A model generated the notes under the pieces. The model did no database searches and was not told where the DNA came from. It was given only the letters and a program-made list of their open reading frames with translations. Below are positions 50,230-62,122 of a DNA stretch of 64,000 nucleotides, one piece after another. The DNA comes from Lucinisca nassula (taxonomy: Eukaryota > Mollusca > Bivalvia > Lucinida > Lucinidae). The DNA is taken from assembly GCA_963580285.1 (NCBI GenBank), contig OY757014.1, positions 20,376,088 to 20,440,087 on the forward strand, written 5' to 3'. The translations under genes and the position numbers were made by a program. Within the stretch, counting starts at the first letter, position 1, and each line of letters starts with the position of its first letter.

Positions 50230-50820
50230 GTTGTATATAAACTAAAAAGTGTGGAAAATGAAAATCTACAACGTTAGGAAGTAGATAGAGACAAACAACT
50301 AAAAAGACCATCTCGGCACTTAGATTAATGAAGAAATGGATAGATAAATAAAATGAAAGTAACTAAAACGTAAAATAAATTTAAAAAGGTATAATAACTC
50401 ATAAACTGAAGTTTAATAGAAGGAATAACTAAGGTTGTTTACATAAAAATTGGAGGAAAAAGGGTGGCTTTATTGGAAAATAACCCGTGCAATAGCACTC
50501 CCGGTATCGCAATGGTGTTAGCGAAGTACAAGCACTCCCTTTTACAGGAGTCGTAGTGAGCTGTGGTGTCAGTCCGGTCTTAAGGTAATGAGTCAGCCAA
50601 ATACAGTACTTGCATATTAGTATGGAGTTAAAGGCAAAATTCTTGAAATATACACATTTCAAGAGGCACATAACATCTGAATAGAAGTACACCTTATAAG
50701 GGGAACCATGATGAGCTGTGCTGCGGTCCAGTCAGGTTAGAAACATATCAAGGTAATTTTTGGAAATTAATAAGGTGGGTCTGAGCACAGAGCCCTGTGG
50801 GACACTAGAAACAAAAATTA
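50230..50820. repeat. Duplicated segment S1 (copy 2)
   Basis: Partner of 48,041-48,631, same length; joined directly to S2 at 50,820/50,821, the reverse order of copy 1. Confidence 0.9.
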
Positions 50821-52167
50821 GCTCCGATGCCAAAGAAGTTCAAAACGCAACCCTCTGCTGGCAAGGTGATGGCAACTTATTTTCGGACGCACAAGGCATC
50901 ATTATGTCGGACTTTCTAGCAAAGAAAAGTACAATAACAGGTGTGCATTATGCAAATTTGCTGGACCCATTGAAAGCTGCCATCCGTGAAAAACGCCGAG
51001 GAAAACTCTCCAAAGGGAGTCTTCTCCAACAGGAAAAATGCAAGACTACACATTTGCAAAATTGCAATGGATGCTGGTGAGCGGAATGGGTACGAGCTAA
51101 TACCGCGCCCCGCCTATTCTCAGTCAGTTCCGGGCTGATGGCACTGGAACAGCGTTGGTCCAAGTGTATCAACTAGAAAAAAAAAAGAAGAGATCGATCT
51201 TACCCAGAAATAAGTCAGGCTGTGTTTTATTGTCTCGCCCTCGTATAACAACCAGTCAATGCCAACGAAAAACTGCAGTGCTTTATGGAAAACTTGGAAC
51301 CAGTTAACCATGGTCGAACCATCCTAAACTCGTTGGTCGAATCGATGAAACTATACTAATGACATTTCCTGTAACCAAAGACAGTTCGATCTTCCTTTAG
51401 TCACAGTTTGGTAACCGTGGTTCTTACATCGAACTCGCTCTAAATCATTGGATCGATTGTCTGAGTGTAGGCTGGGTAAATAGTCCTGAACTTAGATTGT
51501 TTCATGTAACTCCAAAGTCCAGTATTCTAAACAAACAGTGTAGTCCCTGATCAGACGCACTGTGGCAGCTAATCCGGGTCTACACTGTTTGCCAATGTCT
51601 CGATACACAAGCCCAGTCCAGATTATACAATTACAGACGCATTTTGGTATCACAGGGGAAGAAGAATTGAACTGCTGGATATATCCGTTACCTGGATTTC
51701 GTGGACAATAGCAGACTGGAAGATTCTGTATTCAGTAACTTTGGGTCGATTGATAAACAATCGATTTAAGAAGGATATTCAGAAAAAAAATCCACGATAA
51801 TTTACAACAGCTGAAAGCTGAGAAATTGTTAGTAGCAATAAGGCAAACACAAACACATAAAACAAGTGATACCTAAAGAATAAAAAAAAACAAACAAAAA
51901 AAAAAAAAAACGTTTTCTAACACAGCATGCCTAAATAGACAATGGCAAAGAACTATGATTTATCATGCAATAAATCACTTTTAAAAAAGAGAGTGACGCA
52001 AAAAAAGTCGCCATTTTGTTACGTCACTCGAAGATTCTTTGACGTTGGACGGTGAAATATCATTTTCTCGAATGAAAATAAAAAAAAAAAAAAAAAAAAC
52101 GTTAGAAAAAGACTGAACATCACGTGAACAAGTCCGTGAAATGAAAACCCTGCTATAACCCACTTTT
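50821..52167. repeat. Duplicated segment S2 (copy 2) with mariner fragment
   Basis: Mariner residues FKTQPSAGKV-equivalent through KSTITGVHYANLLDPLK, then the same downstream noncoding sequence as copy 1. It lacks the foldback insertion and keeps an intact MITE A at its right end. Confidence 0.88.
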
Positions 52168-52400
52168 TATAGAGAAAACTGGGGTTTACGGGGGTATAAA
52201 TTATTTTTCTTATTTTTGCTCAAAGACATAGGCTGTGGGTACTCGTTAGAACCGCCTCACTGATGAGGCGGTTCTAACGAGCACCAACGACCTATGTTTG
52301 CAGTATTAATAAGAAAAATATCACGGATTTTCATCAGAAAAGTAGCCAATTTAGAGATGTGACAAAATGCACTATGTCGCACGGGTGTGTTATCGTAATG
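52118..52400 (-). mobile_element. MITE family A, complete copy
   Basis: CATCACGTGAACAAGTCCGT to GTGTGTTATCGTAATG, 283 bp, perfect palindrome with CACTGATGAGG centre. The start is shared with the truncated copy at 47,993-48,040. Confidence 0.9.
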
Positions 52401-52511
52401 AATGTGACACAGTCCTTATTGTCTAACACTGCATAATGGCTGGGAGAATTTGAAGGTTACAACACTATTATTGTCAATTTTTACTGTGTTCGAATCGAAA
52501 TAGTTCAGCTC

Positions 52512-52514
<3 letters not shown>

Positions 52515-52556
<42 letters not shown>

Positions 52557-52580
52557 TGTACGCGCGCGTGTGTGTGTATG
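52515..52580. repeat. (GT)n microsatellite
   Basis: Long TG run with TATG and GCGC interruptions; a second one ends in a G11 run at 52,865-52,896. Confidence 0.9.
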
Positions 52581-52740
52581 TTTGTTCAATTTTACGTCTC
52601 ACCAACAGCTAATGTCATACGGAGATGAAACCTTGGTTTATTGACTCATGCGAAAGTCTGGAGAAGCCCGGGATCGAACCTAAGACCCCTGGATTATGAG
52701 ACGAGTTGCATAACCACTGCTTCACTTGTGTCTGAACTGT
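52575..52740 (-). repeat. SINE family E copy
   Basis: TTTTACGTCTCACCAACAGC, GGAGAAGCCCGGGATCGAAC and TATGAGACGAGTTGCATAAC. Head truncated. Confidence 0.7.
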
Positions 52741-53084
52741 TAGGTAACAAATAGGCTTGTCGGTCAGTCGTAAGTAGACAAATCTACTTTATAATTGACC
52801 TCCAAACTGTTATGTAACTTGCAGGAATCTGCAAAGGAACAGCTACTCTGTGCGTGTTCATGCGTGCGTGTGTGTGTGTGTGTGGGGGGGGGGGGAGATC
52901 AGCGTCGAAGTTTAAGACCATTCACCCCTCGCGCTCAATTTCAATGCAGATTTCCACAAATTAATAACAAACTTCAATTCACGCGGAACTGGTAATGGGA
53001 CGACCGCCTTGGTACGTCAGCAATAAGGGTAGGAATTTGAGAGGGGGCTTTAAGTCCGGAGTTAAATCGAGCATAATGTACTTG

Positions 53085-53378
53085 ACAGTTTTTGTTTTGT
53101 TTGTATTAGAATTTAACGGCCCAGTCAACACTATTTAGGTCATTCTGAGCCGGTAAGTTTACTCATCCACACTTTTCCTGGACAGGGTTAACCAGTACAG
53201 TGCACATTCTTTCGCCAGAAACTGACAACTGCACTTCTTGAATCATCGGAGGGAGAGAATGACCGTAGAAAAGATTTCATGATCAATCTCCACGAAAGAA
53301 TGCTGCCGACCCATGCACGGGTATCAAACCGTCGTCCTTCTGATCACCATCGGACGCGCATCCGACTGAGCTACAGAT
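53085..53378 (-). repeat. tRNA-derived SINE sharing the family F tail
   Basis: Minus strand: head TGTAGCTCAGTCGGATGCGC (A box), GGTTTGATACCCGTGC (B box), a body with AAGTGCAGTTGTCAGTTTC, then GAATGACCTAAATAGTGTTG and a (CAAA)-rich tail. The tail equals that of family F. Confidence 0.8.
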
Positions 53379-53839
53379 TTATCAAATCACGCGCATGTAT
53401 TACAAACTGATAAGGGGCGACCGCATTGGAACGTCAGCATTACAGCTATTGTTAGCAGGGGAAGGATTGGGGTTGGAAGAAGAGGACTTCAACTTCGGGG
53501 TTTAATCGAGCATGATTTTCTTATTAATAAAAAAATATACATGCACTGATGCACTCAAACCAAATTTTAAGCAAGGTTCATGGATCATATTTGGAGTATA
53601 AAGTAAAGAAGTTACTACCTGATATTAAGATTGCTAAAAAAAAAAAAAAAATAAAAAAGAAAAGACTGCTAAATGGTTTGAAAAAAATAATACTAATAAA
53701 AAAAAAAACCATCCATGTACGAGGTATTTTCTGATCCCTCTCTAGTATACCATTTTTGATAAAAATTGTGATTGGTTGCATATTTGTACTACAAAATCAG
53801 TTTCCTCGAGGATATAAATTAAATAATGTATACACCTGT
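53379..53839. other. No gene seen; A-rich tracts
   Basis: A-rich runs at 53,635-53,660 and 53,685-53,709; otherwise unassigned. Confidence 0.35.
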
Positions 53840-54086
53840 GCATCACAAAAACATGCCTATACAATTTTGACGCTCTGAAACCCCACCTATATATAATAAA
53901 TCTGGGGTTCACAGCGTGTTTCATATTTCTGCTCAAAAACATCGATTCCGGGCACTCCTCTAACGAATACCCACAACATACGTTTTCAGCAGAAAAATAA
54001 AAAAAAATATCAGAAGTTTTTATCTGAAAATTTTCATTTTTGGTGGTAAAATTTCCAATATTTTTAAATAGGCATGTTTTCATAAT
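53840..54086 (-). mobile_element. MITE family B copy
   Basis: CATCACAAAAACATGCCTAT to GGCATGTTTTCATAATG. Palindrome decayed to CTCCTCTAACGAATACCC. Confidence 0.8.
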
Positions 54087-54584
54087 GAACCCTATTTTTC
54101 TCTATAATTTGGAGTGGACTTGTTAACATTATATTGGTCAGGGAAAATTTAACATATATTTAATTTCTTTAATGTGTCTCCAATAAATGAATAGTCATTG
54201 TTACAAGTATACGTTTGGTCAGATTGAGTCAGAATAATAATAATAAAAAATGTTTTTAATTGATAAACTGCGACTGAATGCAAAAGATGAAAATAGATTG
54301 GGATCACTTTCGACAGCGCGTGGCGAGAAGTTGAAATAGGGTCAATACTTTTCATTGTTATCAAACCATAGATAAGATCTTACAAGATATGTTAAATTTC
54401 ATGGAACGTGCCAAGAATGACTCATGCTCCTCAATTACTGACTGTCATTCTTCTTCATTTTGTTAAAAAGCAAACTGGTTATTATCTGAATAAGCCACAC
54501 GAAAATGAATGATAATATGTGACATTTTGACACAAACGATGCCATTTTAAGATATTAGATGGCTACTACATGTAAAATTTGTCA
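54087..54584. other. No gene seen
   Basis: AT-rich noncoding sequence without a recognised repeat. Confidence 0.35.
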
Positions 54585-54815
54585 TTACGAAAACACGCCT
54601 ATACAAATGCATTGTAAACTTTACAGCCGAAATAAAAGAACGAACATTTTAAGATGAAAAATTGCCATGTTTTCCTTATTTCTGCTCACAATATAGATTG
54701 TGGGTACTCGTGAGAACCGCCTCATCGAGCAGAAATAAGAAAAATAAGGTTTATCCCTGTAAACCCCAGTTTTACTATATAACAGTGGGGTTCAAGGGGG
54801 TCATAGTTATAGGGG
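54585..54815 (+). mobile_element. MITE family B copy, half the palindrome lost
   Basis: CATTACGAAAACACGCCTAT start; GAACCGCCTCATCGAGCAGA shows that the right palindrome arm is missing; right TIR decayed after TTATAGGGG. Confidence 0.8.
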
Positions 54816-55269
54816 TCTCCTGTTTAGAAATTGGCATAGGACCATTGTTACATGTACTGAAAAGTGCTCGATGTAGTCAGATGGTGACGTTTGTAAAAAT
54901 GTTATTCCCCATGTATCACGGTTCTATGTCTTTGTTTTCATCATTAAATTAAAAAAACGGTTACATGTTTATATGAAATTGTGACTTTAAAACAAACGCA
55001 TCTATCGTTCTGTTGTATCTAAAATCAGGCGCAAAATAAAAAAAAAAATGTTTTTATTTTTATGGAAGTCGAAGATTTTTCACAGTTCATAGGGCGTTAA
55101 AAATGATGTATATTATTGTTTGATCCCAATAATGCTTCCATTCTGAAAGCTCCTTAGCATCGCCTCACTGAGAAATCCCACACTTTGAAGAAAAATGAGA
55201 GAAAATACTGTACACCAAATTGAATGTATGATTTTAAGTAGAGCTGCATGCGTTTCGTCAAATCCTATA
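54816..55269. other. No gene seen
   Basis: AT-rich noncoding sequence; nothing recognised. Confidence 0.35.
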
Positions 55270-55427
55270 TTTGCTGTATATGCCTCGATGAGCCGGTTCT
55301 AATGAGTACCTGCAATCTATATTTTGAGCAGAAATAAGAAAAATATCACAAGGTTTCATCTTTAAATGTTCGTTTATTCGGCGGTAAAGTTTACAATGTA
55401 TTTGTATAGGCGTGTTTTCGCAATGTA
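55270..55427 (-). mobile_element. MITE family B, one half
   Basis: Starts in the palindrome (CCTCGATGAGCCGGTTC) and runs to GTATAGGCGTGTTTTCGCAA, then TG. The other half is missing. Confidence 0.75.
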
Positions 55428-55622
55428 GACAACATAACTACAACGTTATCATGCATAATGTTCACAGAACAGACCATACACGTTATCATGCAATATAGTA
55501 AATACATGGTTAGTGTCTTTAATAATAAAATATAATGGGTGAGCCTCAGACAATATTATAGGGGCGAGCTTCTATACTGCAATCTGCCATTCTAGGAACC
55601 TAATAAGTAGTTACGATGCAGT

Positions 55623-56182
55623 CCGGTAACATTGCGCACATAAGGTTTTGATACCTTCGTGTGACTTTGTTAAAACCACCTTTCAAACAATCACAATCAG
55701 AACGATTGCAACACTTCCTTATCTATTTGCTGCAATAGAAATTGGCCTCTGATTTTTTAACTGGCGGGAGATATAATTCTATGAAAAGGGATACCCCTTG
55801 AAATTTGATTACCAATTTTGTCGCCCAACATTGCGCACAATAAGTGTTTTGTGCTGGTTGAACACGAACGTTGACTGTAACAAGTTATTCATTAGATATT
55901 CTGCAATGTTGTTATATGCAGTAAATTTAGATACAAAACATTTGTCCCTTTGCCTATTTTTAAACTCAGTCTTGGGTTTGGAAATTTTCGGTCTTTTCGT
56001 ATTTGGCAAATTTGAAAAATTCCGCGAAAGTGTCACATCTGCACGTGCAACCCCATGTTTTCAAGGTTAAGTTAAAACTTAATGCAGATGCACAGGTAGT
56101 GGTGGTAGAAATTGTGAGGGTTAAAGTTTTTGTAAATGTGAATGCAGGTTGCGCAAAGTAAATGGCCGCGCAATGTTACCGG
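55623..56182. mobile_element. 560-bp element with CCGGTAACATTGCGC TIRs
   Basis: Exact 15-bp inverted ends CCGGTAACATTGCGC and GCGCAATGTTACCGG. A further internal CAACATTGCGCACA (55,828) repeats the terminus. No transposase frame. Confidence 0.75.
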
Positions 56183-56674
56183 AATTTTAAGAGCGCTCTT
56201 CACGGACCTGTTAAGGTGTATAACTTGTGAATACCACGACTTGATTATTAAAGTTGGGTTACGGGTTGTTATTGTTGCTCAGTATAAAGTGAGGTTTACA
56301 AGGGTGTTTCTGACATGGACTTTTTTAACGTTGTGATTAAAATTTGTACTTGTGCTTTTTGTATTGAGGATATTTTGAAATTGTAAAATGCCAACCACCC
56401 CCTAGTTAGCAATGAAATAGAAGATTGAAACACTATCCGCTCTAAGGGTTCTTATTTGTTACAATTACAATATTTCAACAATCGGTAAATAATAGAAAGT
56501 CAAAATGATATGTATCTAAGTATGTCTAAATATGTAAGTGTTGAAAGATAATACGTTATTCTTAGACATTTTGTTAACTAATGTGACATCTTACTATACA
56601 AGTAATATGCGTATTAGAAAGGGCATTTAGGTAAAACATCTTTTTTGTCTATAGAAATTCCAAAAACCTCCAAA
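56183..56674. other. No gene seen
   Basis: AT-rich; nothing recognised beyond a short A-type MITE trace near 56,285-56,335 (GAGGTTTACAAGGGTGTTTC). Confidence 0.35.
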
Positions 56675-56985
56675 TGCCTTACGATAACACACCCGTGTGA
56701 CATAGTGCATTCTTTCATATCTCCCAAATGGCTACTTTTCCGATGAAAAGTTATGATATTTTTCTTATTTATATTCCAAACATAGGTTGTGGGTACTCGT
56801 AAGAACCGCCTCATTGAGGCGGTTCTAATGAGTACACACAACCTATGTCAGGGAGCAGAAATAAGCAAAATAATGTTTACCCTTGTAAACCCAAGTTTTC
56901 TCCACATAAAATGGGGTTTATGTGTATGTGTGTGTGTGTGTGTGTGGGGGGGGGGTCTTCATTTCACGGCCTTGTTATCATGGTG
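56675..56985 (+). mobile_element. MITE family A copy with internal (GT)n expansion
   Basis: CTTACGATAACACACCCGTG start, full palindrome, and ATGGGGTTTATGTGTATGTG leading into a GT run and G10 inside the right arm; CTTGTTATCATGG end. Confidence 0.8.
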
Positions 56986-57375
56986 GTTCTGCTGCTGTCA
57001 AACTACACGTATTAACCAATATATGATTATGGAATCTTCCAGCGAATAAGTTTAGAGTAGCCCATTTCCAAATATAGGGATGTCAGGTTTGTTTTTGTAC
57101 AAAGATAAATGTTCATGGAGCAAACAGTGGGGATCCAGATCGGCATCTGATCTGGGTCTACACTGTTTGCCAATGTTCCTAAAAGGACGATAGACATACA
57201 TGTATATGGCTTAAGTTTGCAAATTGCAACTTATAATCAAAGATCAGTTTGGCAATCGGCAATAGCGTTAATCATTAAATGACTCGTGCATATACGTGCA
57301 TAGCAAGACTTATAGCATGTATTCGTTGCTCTTGCCACTGAACCCGAAAAAAATGTGCATAAGCTTAACAAATTT

Positions 57376-57535
57376 TAACCCACTTATCATGTCGAATAAG
57401 AATATTTGCCACACCCAATGCTGACTTTCAATCAATCAAATAACTTGATATAATTTATTAGTTCAATTCACAAACTGAATGCAGTGTAGATTATGATCAG
57501 ATGGCTTCTATCTGATCTGGATCAACACTATTTTC
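57376..57535 (-). mobile_element. MITE family C copy (reverse, degenerate)
   Basis: TTTAACCCACTTATCATGTC, GCCACACCCAATGC, CAATCAAATAACTTGATA and GATCAGATGGCTTC. The preceding 56,986-57,375 contains only a GATCCAGATCGGCATCTGAT hairpin (57,130). Confidence 0.6.
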
Positions 57536-57766
57536 AGCAAAAAGGAGTTTGTTGTGTTTAGCAAACTAAGTGTTGAGAGATGCCGCGAACAAAGCTTTTC
57601 TTTGAGCTTCACATTACACTAAAATGCACCAAAGAACTAATCTGAAAATGATCATTTGATTCGCTGTTTGCATTTTTTTCTTTTAGAATTAAAACTTATT
57701 TCCAGTGCAGGACTTAACTAAGCATTAACATTACTAGCACAGAATAAATTATCAAATATGAAAACA

Positions 57767-58047
57767 CATTACGATAACACATCCGTGCGACATAGAGCAT
57801 ATTTCTCATCTCCAAAATGGCTACTTTTCTGATGAAAATCCCTGATATTTTTCTTATAAATACTGCAAACATAGGTCGTGGGTGCTCGTTAGAACCGCCT
57901 CATTGAGGCGGTTCTTACGAGTACCCACAACCTATGTCTTGGAGTAAAAAAAAAAGAAAAATAATGTACACCCCCGTAAACCCCCATTTTCTCTATATAA
58001 AGTGGGGTATAGGGGGGTCTTCATTTCACGGATTAGTTCGCGTGATG
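57767..58047 (+). mobile_element. MITE family A, complete copy
   Basis: CATTACGATAACACATCCGT to AGTTCGCGTGATG, 281 bp, with palindrome. Confidence 0.9.
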
Positions 58048-58890
58048 AGGCATATTATTTTGCTGAAAATGCAGAGACTCAATTTCGACGTTCGTCCACA
58101 AAGATACTTTGTGCAAAAATTGTGTGGAGTCATTTCACAGTGACCTGAAATTACTTAATTTTGATAAATGTTAGATAAAGATTACTGTGATAAAATTATT
58201 TGTAATTCAGAGTAATTTGTACAGCTCAATTTGTCAATCACAATGAAGATTAGTTCTAAACAAACGAAAGAAGAAGAATAATAAGAAGAAGAGGGGGAAA
58301 AATAGACCGTGTCATGAGAAATTAATTTTTGACGTGTACTTGTGCAAGTAATCAGTGTTGAGTTGGTATCGCTGTTTGAGTCTGTCTATCAGACTTTGCG
58401 GTTGTATAATTGTCTGAACGGTCGCGCCGTTTTATATATAAAAGCGAGACCTGAAAAAATTAAGGGAACTGAATACACCTTCAGGGGAGGCAACTCCCTC
58501 AAAAGTATTTTGTCCCTGATGTCAATAGGTGCCAATTCTTAAAGAAAAGAGTTTGTTCCAAAGGAGTAAATTCTTTCCTTTAAGAGTAGACCCTTTTTTC
58601 AGTGGTACAGAGTTTATAGAAAATAAGCAGATATGTATCAAAAGTTGTCTCGCTTCGAAAAGATGAACAATAAATAGACAAAAACCTGCCATGTGTTATC
58701 ATTCCCCTTAAGATACGACATTTTGAACCCTTTTAGCCCTGGGCACATCCATTTTGCAATTCAGAAATGAACATTATATTATGTAGGGTGTTTAGTCAAC
58801 AATCATGAAAGGGATGTCAAGTAGTGTAGATCTAGATGAGATGGCTCATTATGACCATCTCATCTGGATCTACACCGTTTGCATATGTAT
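58048..58890. other. No gene seen
   Basis: Noncoding; a GATCTAGATGAGATGG/CCATCTCATCTGGATC hairpin lies at 58,830-58,872. Confidence 0.35.
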
Positions 58891-58894
58891 TTTT

Positions 58895-59400
58895 GTTTGT
58901 TTGATTTGATGTTTAACGTCCTCGTCAATCCTATATCGGTCATTTTGGAGACGTTGCTTTCAATTTTGTTGGACTTTTACCCGACATTGAGACGAAATGA
59001 CATCTCAAGCCCTAATAATAATAATAATGATAATAATCGACCTTATTTATAGAGGGTAACACATTTAGTACAAGTACTAATCTTCCATGTGGCCCTCTTT
59101 TCCTGTGTAGAAACCAGTACTAAGCTATGTGGATAAAGTCTCTTGCTCAAGGAAACATCACTTGGCGCTTGCGGGGATCGAACCGGCTACATGTGTACCT
59201 CTCGATCTCAAATCCGATGCTTTACCACTGCACCACTGCGCTCAATGAAACCAATAGGGTTTATAAGCATGGACCGTCCGACTCACACCGCTTTGCCTTG
59301 GAAGGCTTAGATCCTCTAATCGGTTTACCTGTCGGATTCAGCTCTGCGTGGAAGCACCATGCAGCCCATTTATTTCTTCAAGCCCCAATCGGCGGGGGCC
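58895..59400 (-). repeat. Retroposon family F copy split by a V-type SINE
   Basis: Left part GATTTGATGTTTAACGTCCT to ACATCTCAAGCCCT; right part from CAATGAAACCAATAGGG to CCAATCGGCGGGGGCC. The gap is filled by the SINE at 59,014-59,245. Confidence 0.85.
59014..59245 (-). repeat. V-type tRNA-derived SINE
   Basis: Same element as 32,692: TTGAGCAAGAGACTTTATCC centre, GGTTCGATCCCCGCAAGC head and an ATTATTATT tail. It is inserted into family F, so it is younger than that copy. Confidence 0.82.
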
Positions 59401-59526
59401 AGCATATGTATTTGAACTGGTCTACTTGGTTAAAAAGGTTTAAAGGCAGCGATGAGATATGTGCGACCAGCGAAGACTTGGATCAGGTTGATCAAAGCCT
59501 TCGCTCTTCACATTAGGCTTCTCCTT

Positions 59527-60584
59527 ACAAAAACATGCCTATACAAGTGCAGTGTAAACTTTACCGCCGAAAAAAAAAACAATTTAAGATGAAGAATTGT
59601 GATACTTTAATAAGGTTTACCCCTATAAACCCCAGTTTTACTATATATTACTGGAACAACCAAGCTTCAAGTGATATCCCATTCAATGAAATAAAACAAA
59701 GAATTTTAGACCAGGCGGACCAAGAAATATTAATGTCAAATAGCATCTCAACAAAACTGCAGACATACTGCCTATTTAAGTTTGATACTAAGCGTGAATC
59801 TTATTTAGACAGTATTTCTGTAAACAAATTTAAATATGCATTAAGTCGTTTCAGACTCAGCTCTCACAATCTTGCCATTGAGACTGGTCGATATTACAAC
59901 ATTCCAAAAGAAGACAGAATTTGTATATATTGTAACATGAACAAAATAGAAACAGAATATCACTTCTTGCTGGTATGTCCATTCTATACAGAGCTACGAC
60001 GTAAATATTTTACCCCATATTACCGTAGATGGCCGTGTCTGACGAAATTTAAAAGCTTAATGCAAAATAAATCTGAAGGTGCCATCTGTCGCCTAAGCAA
60101 ATTTATATACCATGCCCAACAGAAAAGAAACATTAACGCTTAATAGCCCAAAAATTGCATATTTATTTTGCCAATGCTTATAATATTTACGACTGAGCTC
60201 ACTAGTATACCTGGCGTCTGTTTTCCGTGTCCCTGTTAACAGTTGATCTCGTAACGCTAGCATATTAGGAATGACTGTGGACGCCGATGCTGCGTACATG
60301 TATGTACGTCGCGTCGACGTCCACACGGGGCAGTCATAGGTCGACTGTTGACTGGGCGGAACATTGCAAGGTACGATGCATACATAAGTACATATGCTCT
60401 ATCCCACACTTATGCTTCTTGTAAATGGTTTACTTCTTACACTGGTACCCTTGTTATTTTCATATTTGGCGAAAAGCATTTTGTATGTTTAATGCCAATA
60501 AAATATTTGTATTGTATTGTATTGTATTGTATATAAAAGTGGGGTTCAAGGGGGTCAAAATTATAAAGGCGTGTTTTTGTGATG
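59527..60584 (+). mobile_element. MITE family B copy split by a LINE
   Basis: Left: ACAAAAACATGCCTATAC to CCCCAGTTTTACTATATA. Right: ATATAAAAGTGGGGTTCAAG to GGCGTGTTTTTGTGATG. The central palindrome is absent; the LINE sits between. Confidence 0.88.
59647..60532 (+). pseudogene. 5'-truncated LINE 3' end nested in a MITE
   Basis: An open frame to 60,143 encodes the C-terminus of a non-LTR polyprotein: KYALSRFRLSSHNLAIETGR, then a zinc-like CIYCNMNKIETEYHFLLVC that ends RT ORFs of CR1/L2-like families, then a basic tail. A 3' UTR follows and a (ATTGT)n tail (60,509-60,532). The frame is uninterrupted, so insertion is recent. ATATA is duplicated at the junctions. Confidence 0.85.
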
Positions 60585-61335
60585 TGTAGCATCCTAGCTT
60601 TCCAACTGGCAATCAGTGAAGACTCTCGACAGTCGGTGTTTATGGAGAGATTGATGTGAATATTTGTTTGTAGCACAGATTTTTACGTTGATGTTCTATG
60701 CTCTAGATCTTTATGCTGATAGTGGTATCGAGGACAGTTGATATGTTTTTTTTTATCCTGCTAAGTGAAAATTATAGCTGAACTTGCTATGCACATAAAT
60801 AATTACAGTCAAAAGCCTTGACAGACAAGACAAACATAAGATTGGGCAACATTTTGATAAAAATGATATCTTGCAAAGTGTTATTAAATTAAATCATAAA
60901 ACTTATTACAGAAATTCAGTTTCCGATTATTATTGTTGTCAAACGTTGTCTTTGCTTATGGCATAAATCTTAGAGAATAATGTATTAACAATGCACATTA
61001 AATAACACTTTGAAGTGTGATTAAATATTTTTTAAGATTCATATCTCGCCCGTACAACCTATTGTGATCCCATTGTCCGCTTTTGCGTTCTGGTGGTCTA
61101 AAACAGACCCATGGCGAGAGATAGTGGTAAAGATAACGCCACTTAGTTCACACAGCGCTCTAAAACAATGGACATATTTTAAACCCAAACTTTTCGACTT
61201 TCCTTTTTAATGGTGAAATTCCAGTTCTTCTATACCAAGACATGGCTAATGTATTACAGTGGAGATGGAACATTCATTTTTGTCATAAACATGATACATG
61301 TAAGACACCCGAGCTAGTAGTGACATCTTTCTGTT
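60585..61335. other. No gene seen
   Basis: AT-rich noncoding sequence without recognised repeats. Confidence 0.35.
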
Positions 61336-61420
61336 GAAAATTTGGCAGAATGTGATATTTTTCAGGATTATGCTTGAAACATGGATTGCTGTGCTTATTA
61401 GAACCGCCCGCCTACCTGTA

Positions 61421-61723
61421 CAGAGGACCCGCGTAATAACGACATTCGTTATGAATTCTTACTCAAGGTTTAGCCTCGATTCCGAACGGCTTGGGCTTCC
61501 CTCGGGTTGGAAAAGCCCAAATCGAATCCATAGTCATGAATGATCCTTGTAATTTAATCAGGCGATTCTAACAAATGTCTATAGCTTTGTTTCTTGGAGT
61601 AATGTTTTAGAAGAGATCATTTATAACCTATCATAATCCTAACTGGGATTCTTTGCAACGGCAAATTCATTATAACGGCACTATATTAGGGAACAAACAT
61701 TGTCGTTATAACGCGGGTCCTCT
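61421..61723. mobile_element. Pogo/Tigger-like MITE nested in an old MITE
   Basis: TIRs CAGAGGACCCGCGTAATAAC and GTTATAACGCGGGTCCTCT, flanked by TA dinucleotides as for Tc1/mariner-superfamily elements. It lies inside a decayed A-type MITE (arms 61,335-61,410 and 61,555-61,610). Internal fill includes a GGCTTGGGCTTCCC inverted pair. Confidence 0.65.
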
Positions 61724-62122
61724 ATAGTCAATAAACGATTCACGTAGGGCGATGGCCATATTCAAGATTCCATTTGTCATTTGTATAAAAGTACAATTTT
61801 TTGCTTTGAAACAACAGAGAAAGAATAAAGAAAGAAAAGAAAAAAGACTGCGCCGCAAACAGCAAAACTGGGCGAGTACCCATGCAGAGCAATGTTCAGA
61901 GCACCATGCCATTGTCTTAAAGAATTCTGATTATCTAGAACCTTAATTGCATTCCGAGTTTGCAAAGATGATAAAATTCTTATCTCACCTGTGTTGTTTT
62001 ACCAACCATATCCTATTTCGCACCATGTGCTGGTAGTCAGTTTACGTTTTCAATGGCTATTTAAAATGCATTACCGTAACTCACTGAAGACTCAATGCAT
62101 TTTACTGTTATCATATTATGCG
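61724..62122. other. No gene seen
   Basis: Noncoding; nothing recognised. Confidence 0.35.
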
